Of a stretch of DNA of 64,000 nt, positions 37,568 through 50,100 are shown in pieces. Origin of the DNA: Paramacrobiotus metropolitanus. Lineage: Eukaryota > Tardigrada > Eutardigrada > Parachela > Macrobiotidae. Numbering within the stretch: position 1 is the first letter of the stretch; each line of letters opens with the position of its first letter. Position numbers and translations under genes: made by a program. The notes beneath the pieces are model-generated. The model was not told the origin of the DNA, made no database searches, and saw only the letters and a program-made list of their open reading frames with translations. The stretch lies in assembly GCF_019649055.1 (NCBI RefSeq), contig NW_026570432.1, forward strand, positions 62,001 through 126,000, in the 5' to 3' direction.

Positions 37568-40140
37568 TTCGGCGGTAATATTTTCAATGGTACAGAGTAC
37601 ATGTACAATTTATTATTATTAGTGTAGAATCATGACCGTTGCAGTTTCGTACCAATGCTACAATTTCCAATACACTTTGCATTTCTACCGTAAGATGCAA
37701 TTAATATATTATCTTCCTGTTGTGAATCGCGGTCGCTGACATTAAAACCGAACCCCCATTTCGTTCAAATTTGGTGCAGTGACGAGTGCACTCGGTATGA
37801 TAGTCACAAATTTACTGCGGCACATGATTTTGCAGAAATTGTTCATTCAATTAAATTAAATACAAAAAAGACCGCAAAATGGATCTGAACTTTTCCTGAA
37901 CGCTGCTAATAGCATCGCTTGTCAGCACTCGTCGCCGACAGTTAACAATCAGCGTCGACATATCCCCGTCGATTATTGGTGTGTCCCATGCAGTACGAGT
38001 GTTCTCGTAAGATTTCGGTAAATTAGACTCACTGTTTATTGTTTTATTGGAGCACTTTCGATGAGTTACTGTTAGTCAGAAGTTCCACAAAAATATGCCG
38101 TCTAACGAGCCAGCGCATGTTGTCGGAGTACACGCGGTTGGTGCCGGTCCACGCGACCCGCCGATTCTTCTCCTCCAGTGCAACACGTTGACGCCGTCGA
38201 TGGACAGACACGTCTTTGCGCTGTCGTACCTGACCTTCTTCCGATCCGACGTCACCCCTTGCAACCAACCTTGCTGGAGTTTTTAATTCTTAATATAGGT
38301 CACGCTGCGTCTGCCCTGACTTTATTGGTACGGACGAAGTTTTCGCGCAACATGCTGTACCCCATGAATTCGTACTTACCGTTGACACTGACGTAGCTTT
38401 GGAAAGCGTATCGGATGGCATGCACGTCCAACTTTTCGACGGTCCAGTAGTATATGGGTCGTCAGGTGCATGCGCGCGCACATGACTAGCGTTAGCGGTC
38501 GGTCATCCGCCGGGTCGAAGCACACAGCGTTAAGTACTGTATTGTCTCCATCGAAACAGCGCAAATGTAGTTATCTGCGCGTCCACGTGTGCGTCCACCT
38601 GCTAATCTCAAAGTGTCCACATAATGCCAGCGCCTCAGTCAAACCACCTAGTCACGTATTTTACCAATGTGGTAGAAGTAGAAAGCTCTTCTGTGTGGCC
38701 CTTCTCTTCTCAGCGGTCCTTGTTGATATAGCAGTGCAGACGGAGCTTGTTTTGAAGATATTTCAGCTGCCGAATCAGAAAAACTTCCTGCGAAACCGTG
38801 ACCTTTATTTATCCCATCGCGGTAGAAATCGGATATGTACGTATGCACACCTATAACGGGCCGTCGTCATCAGGCAGTAGAGCGCAGAGAAATCGCGCAA
38901 GAATGTTTTGAATGCGTTCCGCCTACCCCAGCGTGGTGTTGCCGTCCGCTACCCTTTCGTTTATTTTCTCACCGGAAAGCCCGCTGAGGGAAAAGGCGCT
39001 GCCCTTAGACCTACTTTGAACCTGACTAAGGCGTCGGTCAAAGGCAGGCGCCTCCGCTAAACAGCGAACCTGAAAGACGCGTTTGTGAATGTGGATATGG
39101 CAGCTGGCCGGGGACGGTAGCAGGCAGATAAAGGGACCGCTCGAACTGCCGTTCGGCGATCTCACTGCACCGACGGCCGGTCAGCGTTGCGGCTCCAGCG
39201 GCATTGTGACACTCTGGCGATGAAACGGGCCGAACATTAACACAACGCGCAATCTTGTGCAGTTTCGAATGTGGCTACCGTAGTGGGATGGTCAACGCTG
39301 ATGCGAGGCAATCGCGCTGGGGCGGGCTAGCTTCCACGTCACGCGCTAAATAGTCTGCAGGCTCTTCGAAAACAGCTCGATGGTTTGATAGAAGGAACTC
39401 GTGCGACTGTTGCATGCAGTGATAACGAGAGGCGCTGGCTTCTAAGACGAGGTGCAACCGTTGCAGTGTGCCCGATCCACTCCACACACACAACTTTTGT
39501 GGCAGTTTTGTCTTGAAGGTCACCAGGATGGCTGTTCGCCAATATTCGTAATATTCGCACTTATCCCTGTCGCACATATTTGAGTAATCGGCATTTGTGG
39601 CTGCTGCGCACGGTGGGAGTCGCTACTTCGCGGTCAGATAGCCAGCCTGAACCGATTGTTGTGACGTTTGCAAAAAGACGATTTGGATTCAGCAAAGAGA
39701 ACCCGCTGCTACTGCGTCGTCTAGTTTGGTCTTCCGCACCACCTCCGCTGGATCTCAAGTTTCGCAGTTTATTTGTGCAGTTTCTGCAACGCATCGCATC
39801 CATTAGTAAACCATGAGCCAAGAGAATGCGGACGGTGGGTTCGGTGTTTTCCGTAACGAACAACTTGGATGCAGCCAGGATGTCAGTTTTCGTTTTTAAA
39901 GCTTTTTATTGATTAGTTTCTTAATGGAATGAGCTTTTTGGGTAGACTTTTACGTCTGTTGTCAATGTCCACTTTCCATATGCCGTTTCGCGAAACAGAT
40001 GTTGCTAAACTTGCAAAACGCTGAACAGATACAACATGCTCTGCTGACCGCTAATTTTTATGCTAAATCATCGCTTGATTTTTTCACTACTGTACTTCTA
40101 CGTTGAATGCAATACACATACTTGCACATTCTGAAGGTAA
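37568..40140. other. Spacer after gene A with unassigned open frames
   Basis: Overlapping open frames on both strands between 38050 and 39870 (for example 38470-38856 plus and 39561-39863 minus) are GC-richer than the surroundings. On the minus strand a stretch reading YYWTVEKLDVHAIRYAF ends at a good donor (GTAAGT) near 38390 and could be a decayed exon. I cannot assign a family to any of it. Confidence 0.3.
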
Positions 40141-40163
40141 TTTGATGTAATATTTCCTTTAGC

Positions 40164-40368
40164 GCAAATCACTGTTCAACGTCCGTTGCAAAAGGAAAAA
40201 CGGGGAGACGTGGTGTGCGGAGACTTTGGTGGTAAAACGTGGTGCCTGGAGCATTCTCCCTTCAAATTTGATTTAAAAGGCTACGTATGTTGTGATGATA
40301 TTCGCGTATTGATGCAGTTTCTACTGTTTGTGCTAGCATTTGTAAGGTATTTCCCAATATTTAAATAA
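40164..40368 (+). pseudogene. Ig-like exon fragment
   Basis: After a TTTCCTTTAG acceptor-like site the frame reads AQITVQRPLQKEK, then VVCGDFGGKTWC and GYVCCDD, the C...W...C spacing of an Ig-like fold, and runs open to TAA. The opening matches a fragment at 24.53 kb. It lies between gene A and gene B. No complete gene can be built around it, so I read it as a remnant of another family member. Confidence 0.4.
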
Positions 40369-41307
40369 TGTTGTAACCTCTTACTGGCAACAGCCATCCA
40401 TTTAACAAAAGTCGCAGGCACTGGTACATTACTTGATAGTTAAATTTAAACATTAAACCGAAGGCTCTGTCCTATCTCGGTTTAAAAGGTAACGTACTTA
40501 AAACAGCCATAGCATTTCGTTTAAGCACAGCAGCCTTTAACAATCTAACCAAATCGCTCACCGTTGTTGTAGTAATCCGTGACGCTTCATCAGTTTGCGA
40601 AGAACGATTCTGTTACTGTAAGTATAAACTGTAAAGTCCATAGCCGGCATTGGCATCTGGGCCAGAGAGAAAGCGATTATGTACCGTAAAAAAATCAGAG
40701 GGAACCGATACGTAGAGCGGTTCGGTAGCCGAGCGGAAAATCAGTTGCAGCAAATCAAGCACTGCCGGTAAATGGTAACAAATTTCTGGTTTTGAGGTTT
40801 GACGATGTTACGTATTCTTTAATCTGGAAGCCACACTTCACGGGCTATGGTCGATCAATGCCCTATATTTACTAGGAATACTTGAGCTGTTACTCTGTAG
40901 TTGTAATGACAGTAATGTTAACAGTTGTGCTATTCACATTAATCCAGCGCGTGCCCTTTCACGGCTAAACGGGCAGGCGTTTTCGTTTAATTTTGACGCC
41001 TTCTTCCATTAAATTCGGTGAGGAAGAATATACGTTTGATCCAGCTATCTACCAAGCCAAGCAACCTACCGTTGGATTTTGTTTATTTACTTGCTGCAGT
41101 GCATCTGATTCATATTATTATTACGTACTGTATCTCCAATAATGGGGGCAGCCAGCGGAAATCAGAATACACCGTCACATTATAATTAATTTTGGCTTAC
41201 AACCGGCAAAACCCAAGTAAGTTCAGTTTCAGACTGCAGCCGTTGTTATAATAAAGATCTTGGAATACTACAGGAAAATTAACTTGTCAGTACAAATTCG
41301 AGCTATC

Positions 41308-41361
41308 GTATGAGCCAAAGTCCACAAGTACCTTTACGAGTATTTGTGGAACTTGGCTCAT
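41308..41361. repeat. Hairpin with 23-nt arms
   Basis: TATGAGCCAA-GT-CCACAA(G)TAC pairs with GTATTTGTGG-ACTTGGCTCATA across an 8-nt loop. The matching position of the duplicate copy (near 60479-60505) keeps only the left arm. Confidence 0.75.
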
Positions 41362-41689
41362 ACAAAGTGGTAGGTGTAGCAGAAGCCCTTATGTTTAGTT
41401 ATTTAATTAGATTTTACCCAGATTCTGGTTCTACTAGCGCGTAGCGTACAGGTGCCAAGGAACTCTTGCTGTAGATGCATCAAATCTCTGAGATAATACT
41501 ATAAAAGTATACACAGGCTGTGCACTTTCGTTGACGATGGTCAATGTCGGAAACGTAATTTCTACCGAATAGAGGGGCTGTGAATAAAATCGAAATAATT
41601 TTAATCCAATCAGTCCTCAACCAATATGGAGCAGTAAGCAACGCTCACTGGTCCAAGTCCAACTGCAAGTTTTTGGACTCAGGCAAATG

Positions 41690-41905
41690 CCGGTTGCGGG
41701 TGCGTGGTTCGTGCAGTACCCTAGGCTGCGGAATCTCTAAAGGTACTGCAGCGAGTCGTATCCACATTTTTGAATTTTTACTTTCGGGTTTCTATGGAAG
41801 AGGAAAAATAATTTTGAAGCATTCGACGAATCCCTAAGGTGCACAGGATGTATTCGAGGCATTTCACGAATTCTTAAGGTTACTTAGATTTTGTTATGTT
41901 GTTTA
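41690..41905 (+). pseudogene. CARD-like exon remnant (frameshifted)
   Basis: Counterpart of the open exon at 60826-61041. Pieces of the same protein survive in different frames: KRKNNFEAFDESLR (against DKRNNFDVLDELLL) and then VFEAFHEFLRLLR (against AFDAFCKFLGQLR). At least one indel separates them. Conserved peptides in broken frames argue that this was once a coding exon. Confidence 0.4.
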
Positions 41906-43607
41906 CGGTATAAAGCAAATTGCTAAATAAGTAATTGTTGCCGAAGTTGCTTTGAAAAGTTTTGTTTGCAGATTAATAAACAAGTCAAATAATACAGCAA
42001 AAGTGCGTAACAGTTTACAGTACAAAGTAGCGTAGTTAAGTTGTAGAAGTACTGTGAATTTTCGAGCAAACAAAAAATGCTGTTAGCCAGTACGTACCGG
42101 CTTTTATGTTTAAAATTACAGCGGAATGGGTAACATTTTTGCTTCTGGCTACTCGAGTCTGGAAGCCCGGGTCCTGCCCGGCTGCTGGGTGGCTTGTACT
42201 AAACTGGTGTGCAGTAAGCCATTCGGCTGGATGTATAACAACCGGTAAACCGGTCCTACAACGGAAACGACAAATCGATAGGTCACTGCGTGCACCTGCA
42301 CAACGTTCGATCCTTCGAGACCAGCTCCGCCCATTTCCCAAACGGTCGTTTCAAAGCAGTGCTGCATCTTGCGCCAGATTGCTCCTGACTCAAGAAGCTG
42401 AACGTACGTAAATGTGTTAACTGTTAGTAAAGATTAATATAAGTAAATATGCTTACACGCGTATGCGATACTTATGCGATACGCTTCAGTAACTAGAAAT
42501 TTCTAGTTACTAATACATTTAAATGTATTGAATTATCAATACTGCCAGACAGATGCACCGCCCCCGTCTGGCAGACGTTTCGCTCAATTTAATACGCACG
42601 TTGCAGTTAATGTACTGTACTGCATCGCTGGTTCTGCGCTATGGCAGTATGGTAGACATCCCTAGTCGGAAGTGGGCAACTGACCGCTGAGAAAACAAAA
42701 ACGAAAGCTGCTCCTGCTGTTAGAAGTTAGAGCGTTAGTTTGCAATTTTGCATTATTTGTGGCCAACCGTTTGCACTGTGCAGTACTGCATGTTGTGCGC
42801 ACGTGTAAACGAAACGGTACCGTGTTCCGTAACAATACCGTAACCGTAAAAGCATAGACTGAAACCATCCGTCACCGGAAACAAATTAAATTTATTACAG
42901 TTTGCCGCCTCTAAGTTTTCTTATTAAGTATTGATTTTTATGTACACTGTAATCTCGGAAAAGGAGAACGCTATGTATGGTATGAAAAATTCCGGTTGTC
43001 CGGCTGGAATAAAAATTACTTGCTTACATTATTACCTATGAATAAGATTGCAAGTTTCGTATACCTTACTCTGTAGATCAAGCAGCGTCTCCGGTTCTGA
43101 AGAGTATAAGTACATTACATTAGTTTTAATTTTTACATTACAGTATATGCATAATGTACCGTATCTGTGTTATTGTACAAGTGCGCTATGCTACCGCATC
43201 GGTTGACTCTAAGTCAGCAATTTGCCGACGTAGCAAAGACCTTTTATGTTAAATGATCGTAATGGACCCAGACAAAGTGCTAATGGGAATACTAGTATAG
43301 TAAATACATGCAGTGACCTTTCGTGCAATTGAACAATCGCATTTTTTATTATTTGAGTGTAGATTTGCCACGCGAAATATACGGCATGCAACTGTTACTG
43401 CAAGTTACAAAGATGTACTGCTAGCTTTACATTAAAATAATTCTTATCATTTCAGCCTCGATACTATAGCGGTAGTAAACGCTCCGTGTGATACGCATAA
43501 TAATGACAATGGCTAGCATTTAATTAGCAGCGTTTAAACAGAATGCATGGAAATGCACTGTTGTCGATGTACCGTACGTACATTGTTTCGTACTGGGTGT
43601 CGTGTTG

Positions 43608-44228
43608 TAATTAATGGCAGTCGATTGCCTCAACCGTGTATGCCATCTTGGGCGGCTGGCAAATCAGCCCGTAATGTTACGAAATTGGTCGCATCCACGG
43701 ATTTTAAACCGATTTTCTCCATAGACTGGTACGAGTATGCTAACTTCAAATGCCTGCCATTCTTGAGTTTGAGAATGAAACTGTACACGTCAAGTACCAA
43801 ACGGCAGAAAATAAATTTTCACGATTTTTGACACCAAACAAGTTGCAGTTTATGGCGTGAAAGACAAGTTATAGCTCTTTGAAGTTTCTCGTAGATATAG
43901 CATAGAGTCGCCGCGTGGGACCCTTGATCGTGAATTGTATGCTAAGTCTACGAGAAAACTAAAATGGCTGTAAATTGTTTCATTCGCCACAAACCACAAC
44001 TTCTTTGGTATCAAAAATCGTGAAAATTTATTTTCTGTCGTTTGGTACATGGCGTGTACAGTTTCATTTTCAAACTCAAGAATGGCAGGCATTTGAAGTT
44101 AGCAGACCAGTCTATGGAGAAAATCGGTTTAAAATCCGTGGATGCGACCAATTTCGTAACATTACGGGCTGATTTGCCAGCCGCCCAGGATGGCATACAC
44201 GGTTGAGGCAATCGACTGCCATTAATTA
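43608..44228. mobile_element. 621-bp foldback (palindromic) element
   Basis: The left half from TAATTAATGGCAGTCGATTG is the reverse complement of the right half ending CAATCGACTGCCATTAATTA, with pairing traced nearly to the centre near 43920. The halves differ by scattered substitutions and a few small indels. The ends could be TA target duplications. The open frames on each strand here are mirror images of each other and not genes. Confidence 0.88.
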
Positions 44229-44426
44229 CTTTACAGAAAGGAATATTACGAGATGCATAAATTGTTTTCTTAGCATCGGAAAGGTCTCATGAAACTTATG
44301 CAAAGTGATCGTCCATTAAACTTGCGTAGCGGCGGAAATCAGAAAAAACGCTTCCTAAAATAAAGCCGTCATCCAATAACTACATAAATATAGCGTCTCT
44401 GGGCCAATGCACTGAACGGTCATGCA

Positions 44427-44512
44427 GGCAACCGGTATGATGCAGGGACAAGCCGTTGCTAAGGCGGTATGATGCAGGGACAAGCCGTTGGGAGCCGTTG
44501 CTAAGGAAATAA
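44427..44512. repeat. Local tandem duplication
   Basis: CGGTATGATGCAGGGACAAG followed by CCGTTG occurs twice in a row, with a partial third piece (GAGCCGTTGCTAAGG). Non-coding. Confidence 0.8.
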
Positions 44513-45064
44513 GTATTCCATGAATCGGCCTGCTATTATCGCATTTACCAACCTGTTCGGTGTGACAAGACCAGCACGCAGCACAACACGATCAGATCAT
44601 CAGACTTTGTAAACATAACACTGAGTACTGAATTAGATAACGACTAGCGGACCAGCGTGACAAATGGATGAGTATGATGGTCAGAGTTATTTGTAGCAGA
44701 GTTTATTAATGTAGGAATTTAATGCAGAGTTTGGACAGTAGCCTGGATAATATTGTATACTGCAGCACATACCGGATACCACTCCCTGACGTTGTATGGC
44801 GATGCACCGTAAGCCTACGTACCGGGGAGTTTGCGTTCTTGTTACTTTCGCTTTGTCGAGGTGCGGAAAGATTCGTACCTTAATTTACATTTCACTTAAG
44901 AAGAACTATCAAATTGAAAATGATGCGAAATTGTTTCATGATTGTTCATGGTTTCTAACAGAATTTGACAGAGACTCTTCTGCGCACTCGTCACAATGTA
45001 GGACTGCCTTTGACGCAATGCTTAAAAAATACCGGGCAGTGGCACTCACGGACAGAGCGTCACC

Positions 45065-45225
45065 TTAGGCGCGATTCAAGTATTACGTAACGGAAATTTT
45101 CCACTTTTCGACCACCCCCCCACCCTTTTGTGACCTTTATCCATGTATTACTTATGGGCGGGTAACGCCAGCCGGACCCACCCCCCACCCCCTGAGCCGT
45201 TACGTAATACTTGAATCGCGCCTTA
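45065..45225. mobile_element. Harbinger-like MITE with TTA target duplication
   Basis: A 155-bp element with perfect ~27-bp terminal inverted repeats (GGCGCGATTCAAGTATTACG, continuing TAACGG) flanked by TTA on both sides. A three-base TTA duplication is characteristic of PIF/Harbinger transposons. The interior is C-rich and non-coding. Confidence 0.85.
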
Positions 45226-47139
45226 CCGGCTTAATGCTGGCACGCGCCACTTTGGTCACCTTGTACGAGGCAGATATCCACAGTTGCTCATGATACTCCG
45301 GTGTTTTTTCCCGTATTTAATAAGCCATACACCGAATGGCATTTTGTGGCGTTTGCCGCAGTTTGACAAACAAGTGATTTAAAAGTACGATTGTACTACA
45401 TATAGATACGGTTGTGTAGGACGACTGTACGATATGAATAATTATTATTCAGACCAGTACCGGACAGTGGGCTACTGCGAGTGTACAGCATATGGATGTA
45501 CAAACACATACGCATATTAATGTACTTACATCGCCCAAAATTGCACAGAAGCGCTCAAACCAACAGTGCCGCATAGAAAACTATTCCTGACTTTGAACGA
45601 AACGGGTTGTAAATATCAGTTGACAACTACTCGCTACAACAACCCGTAATTTTCTGTATTTTCGCATCTGAGATTCTGCAGAGTACACCTTTTAGACGTT
45701 TTTCAATCGCAACTTTAAGTTCTCTTTCACTCGCCATTATTATCCCACACAAGGTAAAAACCGTGTCATGCGGATGTAGCATTAATTTATGCTGATTTTT
45801 GGCTTTAAAAATAGGTGACCACTCCGTACACACCCTTTCACTCCGTACACAACAGTACTTAAAACTTATAAACCATACTTTAGTAAAAATTACTTCTTCT
45901 AAATTATTCTTTTTTAAATTTAAAGTATTTAACTTCAATTTTTACCACCAGACCTTCAGCACATGTTGCTGGCATTTTACTGCATAAAACTAACCATAAG
46001 TGGTGTGCATAAGAAACGCGAGTAAGGTAGTTGTAAACTTTTATATACAGATTTAAGGACTCCAGCTGTGTAAACGCTATACTACTTTTGGCGGGCTGCC
46101 TTCCATTCCAGTCAATTTTGTCAGCAGCTTCCTGCCTGTTGCCAATTTTAAATTAATATGTACTACCTCAACAAGTGTTTTGCCAAATTTTTGTGACAAA
46201 ACAGTTGGAAGATGGACGTTTATTTTCATATTTGTCTAGAAACCGCAAACCGTAAATTTCTGTAGTCCAAAAATTTTAAGATGTCTGTACACTGATCAGC
46301 CGAACGCTTGCGAGCCTGTGAGGGCACTTTTCAACTGCAGGCAGCCAATGCCCGTTTTATATGCGCACTCGGCCTAAAGGTCATGACGGTAGGTTCGGCA
46401 GATTCGACATTTCGCAGCTATAACACTTAAAAGGGCTTAAACGCCCAAAAATCAGTAACGAAAACGCAGTATTTCAATTTAGCCAGAAAGTAAGTACAGT
46501 AAAAAAGTAGTGTTATTTTCAACAGTTTTCAGTAGTGTTATTTTTGAGTGCTTTTGGGTGAAGGTACTGAGTGGAGCTGCGGCTTATGAAAGGCGGTCGA
46601 TAGTGCACCTTGTGCCCTTAAAACAGTAATATAACTCTTTCGCTTTCCATTGAAGTATGGTTAAAAGTCATTTGTAGTAATTAAGCAGTCCAATTTTGTT
46701 TATTTTTCGGCAAGCTATGACAGAAACCGAAATGTCTCAGCTATATACCGAATTATGCCGTTATGCTTTCTTATGAATAATTCGCCTGTGATCTGATTGC
46801 CAGTCCAGACTGCTTGAAGTTTAACTTTAAACCTTAAAGCACAAAAGGGAAAGTACAGCATCAGAAGAGCAGTTGAGGAGGAAGTGAATCTACGCTGTAA
46901 TTGCCTGTATAGTCACAAATTTAGAAATTATAGCAATAGTTTCGGCAAGATCAAATTATGCCATTCGTTATCGAGCCGTTTTGGCTAAGTGCACAGATTA
47001 TAAATTTTTATTGGTCGATTTATTGTAATTCTAATTTGTTATTTACCTGGTCAGTTTTAATTACTCAAATTCAAAGCAGGTTGGCCGATAGGGCTAGTAA
47101 TTTTTTATTGTTGTCTGAATTTTGTGGCCATATTATTAG
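45226..47139. other. Spacer before gene B; first exon of gene B not located
   Basis: Gene B should have a signal-peptide exon ending in phase 1 somewhere here, as gene A does. I checked the ATGs between 45.9 and 47.1 kb and none gives a signal-like peptide joined to a donor in the right phase. An open frame at 45627-45938 (minus) is unassigned. Confidence 0.4.
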
Positions 47140-50100
47140 GCTGCTATCCTTCGTTTGACAAGGCACCGATGGGGAACTATTCGTGCCACGACTGGAGCCT
47201 CTTTTGGTTCGAGCCGCAAGTCTATGGCTATGACAAACACTATATTATATACGTTCGGCGGAACGGAAATGTAATATTAAATTGTGATGGAGGCGTCTAC
47301 GAATTTGGTGGCAAAACGGGAATGACATTCGACAACTGCCAGTGGTACAACACAACGAACAATGAGAAGTCCGTCCACTTTCTGAACGTGGCCAACCCGT
47401 GCTCTTCAGCGGTGTTGTCATTCACCAACGCTTTGGAAAAACTACAATGTCGGAATTCAAGGCGTGGGGCTTATAAGTTTACGGTTTATTTTGACCTTTA
47501 TTTAGCCGGTAAGTGTCCAGGCGGAAGTGATAAGTTCACCGTTCATACAGATAGTTAAAATCGTTCTGTCTCATTTTATTATTTTACTTTCCCAAAATTA
47601 ATGAGCACGCTGAAGCGAGAAATAACATACGAGTACTTAGTTGGCCGCCCGTGTGGGATTTTAGATATTTTATGCCCGTTTGAATGCAAATATCAAACTT
47701 TAATTGCTACTCCCACAACGTGCAAAATTAATAACAATTTCGAATTAAATAATTACTTTTCTGCAAAGCTCTTCTTATTTGTTATCAGACGAGTTGTTAC
47801 ACTGGAAGGAAATTCCCCACACGAGATTGACACAAAAAGAGGCTATATTCCATTGTGAGGCCAATGCCTCAACCCCACGTGCCTGCGGTAAATGGTTCAT
47901 ACATGACCGGAAGTTCGAAGGTCAGTAAAAAACTTAGCATCAGCTTTTGAACGTTGCCGGCACGTAGCGTTTAGTAATACTCGTAATTTACGTGGACCGA
48001 TCTGTTTGCATAATTATGTGTTATAATAATTATTGTATCTGTATGCGACCTGTCATGTGTGCCTCATGTTTTTAATTATCATTCAACAGAACTCGAGGAT
48101 AAGCGTGGCTGCATGGAAGTAGAAGGGACGCTGCATTGTCCCATCAACCAGTATATGGATCTCTTGCCAGTCAAGTGTGTAGTCAGTAACAATTTCGCTT
48201 CTTTGCAATATACGTTCGCTCGGGAGTCTCTGGAGATGGCGGGTATCATCGGTGGCCCTGCAATGTCAAACAGTTCCTTAAGTAAGACTAGTACTGCACT
48301 TCATAAGTACTTTTAGACATTGCGGCATGCTACATTACCATCTTACAGCTGCGGTTGTAGACGCTACGAATAGCACGGACACGAATGCCACAGAGAATGG
48401 GAATTTCGGCAGCAACATGGGCTTCCCCGAACCACGCCTGAACCCCCCAAGTACGGCACATCACAACGAAATTAAAGTGGGGATCTCCCGGCTGGAAAGG
48501 TCACCAGTGCAGGTAGGCGGATCGATTGTGTGGAAGCACATATCGGTAAAGCGGTCGATTTTCTGGTCTACAGCAAAATTTACGCTGGTTCTTCCTCGCA
48601 TTCGTTAATCGTTACTGGGTTAACATTGTCGTTTCAAATCGGTATGCTCCGCTTAAGATTTTTATTAATTGTGCGTTCCTGTTAATTAAGGATGTACGTA
48701 AAAACGATGTAAAACGAAAGAAAAAGGATGATGAAGTCGCAGGTACATATTTTCGAAATTCAGGCATTTATATCTGCAGCTCACATACACATTCAAGCGC
48801 AAATGCTGCAGGAAACGCTGCCCAAGACGTTCCCCAACGGCAAGCAAAGCCGGAGAAAGGTCACCTTCCATTTGGAGGTCTTATATCTACCTTTTCGGCG
48901 ATATCAAGCAGCTGCCTCCTGTGCTGGATCGCCAACTTTATGGCGATGGCTTCAAAAGCGAAATGGCCGATCATGGGCAGCTAATTTACAGAAACGCCTT
49001 TACCAAAGCCTTCGTCTTCACGACCTCCCAACGGCAACGCGGAGACGATCCCGAGCAACAAAATTTCAGGGATGCATTAGACAGACTGAGTGTTGGAGAG
49101 TCAACGATTGAAGACTACGAAAAAATGATTTCACGAAATTATGGACTGCTTCCCGACGAAGAACGGGAATCATTTAAGACTGCTATTCGGTTGTTTACTG
49201 AGCGGGAACCGGCATGTCAGTATAATATAAAGGCCCTGACGGATCTACGGATGCCAGTTGCAAAAATCAAGGCTAAACATAACAATCAAACAGCCGCCCG
49301 AGGTAACAATGCACCCTTTTACAAAATACTTTCTACGTAACAATACAATATACTTCTGTACAGGAAATGACCAGCAGGCAATGGGGCTGGAACCGGCACT
49401 TTACCTGTCGCGCGGGTCAAGGGTTATGCTCAAACGAAACCTATGGACGGATAAAGGACTCGTAAACGGATCCTTGGGTTTTGTGCGTGAAATTATTTAT
49501 GCGCCTGGAACATCTCCAGATGACGCGATGCCGTTGGCTGTTCTTGTCGAATTCGACAAGTATAAGGGGCCAACGTTTGCTAGCAACTGTGTGCCCATCT
49601 GTCCGATCACTTCCGAATGGACGGAGAATGGACAGAAGTGTGTACGGACCCAATTCCCGTTAGCCCTGTCCTGGGCAATAACTGTTCATAAAGCCCAGGG
49701 ATCACTTGTGACCGCGCTGTTGTCCATCTTGGACCCCGGGAATTTGCCTCTGGATTGATTTACGTCGCCTTATCCAGAGTCAAGTCTTGGAAGGGTTTGG
49801 CTTTAGAGCCCACTTTCCCATACTCGCTGCTCACTACCATTAAAACTAAAAAAACCACTGTTCAACGCATAAAAGAAGAACAACGGCTTAACCGGTTGAA
49901 ATGAGCAGCGTTGCATGCAGACATTGATCTGTAGTGATCATTCCAATGAATAAAGTACCGGTTTGGCACCTGCATACATAGTTTGGCACCCAAATTTTTG
50001 GCACCTGCATACGCGAACAAAATACAATTTTTAAAGAATTTAATAATTCTAGTGCTACCTGCGCTCCGGTCTACCAATGCACGCAATAGTGCGTTTTCCT

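Larger units (their letters stand above)
41090..43510 (+). repeat. Segmental duplication, left copy
   Basis: At least six collinear blocks match 60230-62690: 41100-41240 with 60260-60390, 41400-41500 with 60590-60665, 41650-41890 with 60800-61040, 42120-42420 with 61230-61520, 42540-42920 with 61610-62100, and 43120-43200 with 62395-62460. Shared anchors include TTTTTGCTTCTGGCTAC, CAAATGCCGG and CTGACCGCTGAGAAAAC-like runs. Divergence is substantial, so the duplication is not recent. Confidence 0.82.

Noticed and set aside
38290-38564. Minus-strand stretch weakly resembling the EF-hand region of mitochondrial aspartate/glutamate carriers
   Set aside because: The match is short, neighbouring sequence does not continue the family, and no gene model can be built.
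39561-39863. Minus-strand frame with MRCRNCTNKLR, considered as the zinc-ribbon start of an ISXO2-type transposase
   Set aside because: The expected catalytic region is not found downstream in any frame.
43547-44211. Four similar open frames on opposite strands
   Set aside because: They are mirror images created by the foldback element, not genes.
45627-45938. 103-aa minus-strand frame
   Set aside because: No recognisable family and no supporting structure; likely chance in AT-rich sequence.
46958-47060. Candidate signal-peptide exon for gene B starting at the ATG at 46958
   Set aside because: The peptide is poorly signal-like, and the donor near 47053 gives the wrong phase for the next exon; the frame that would fit has a stop and no ATG.
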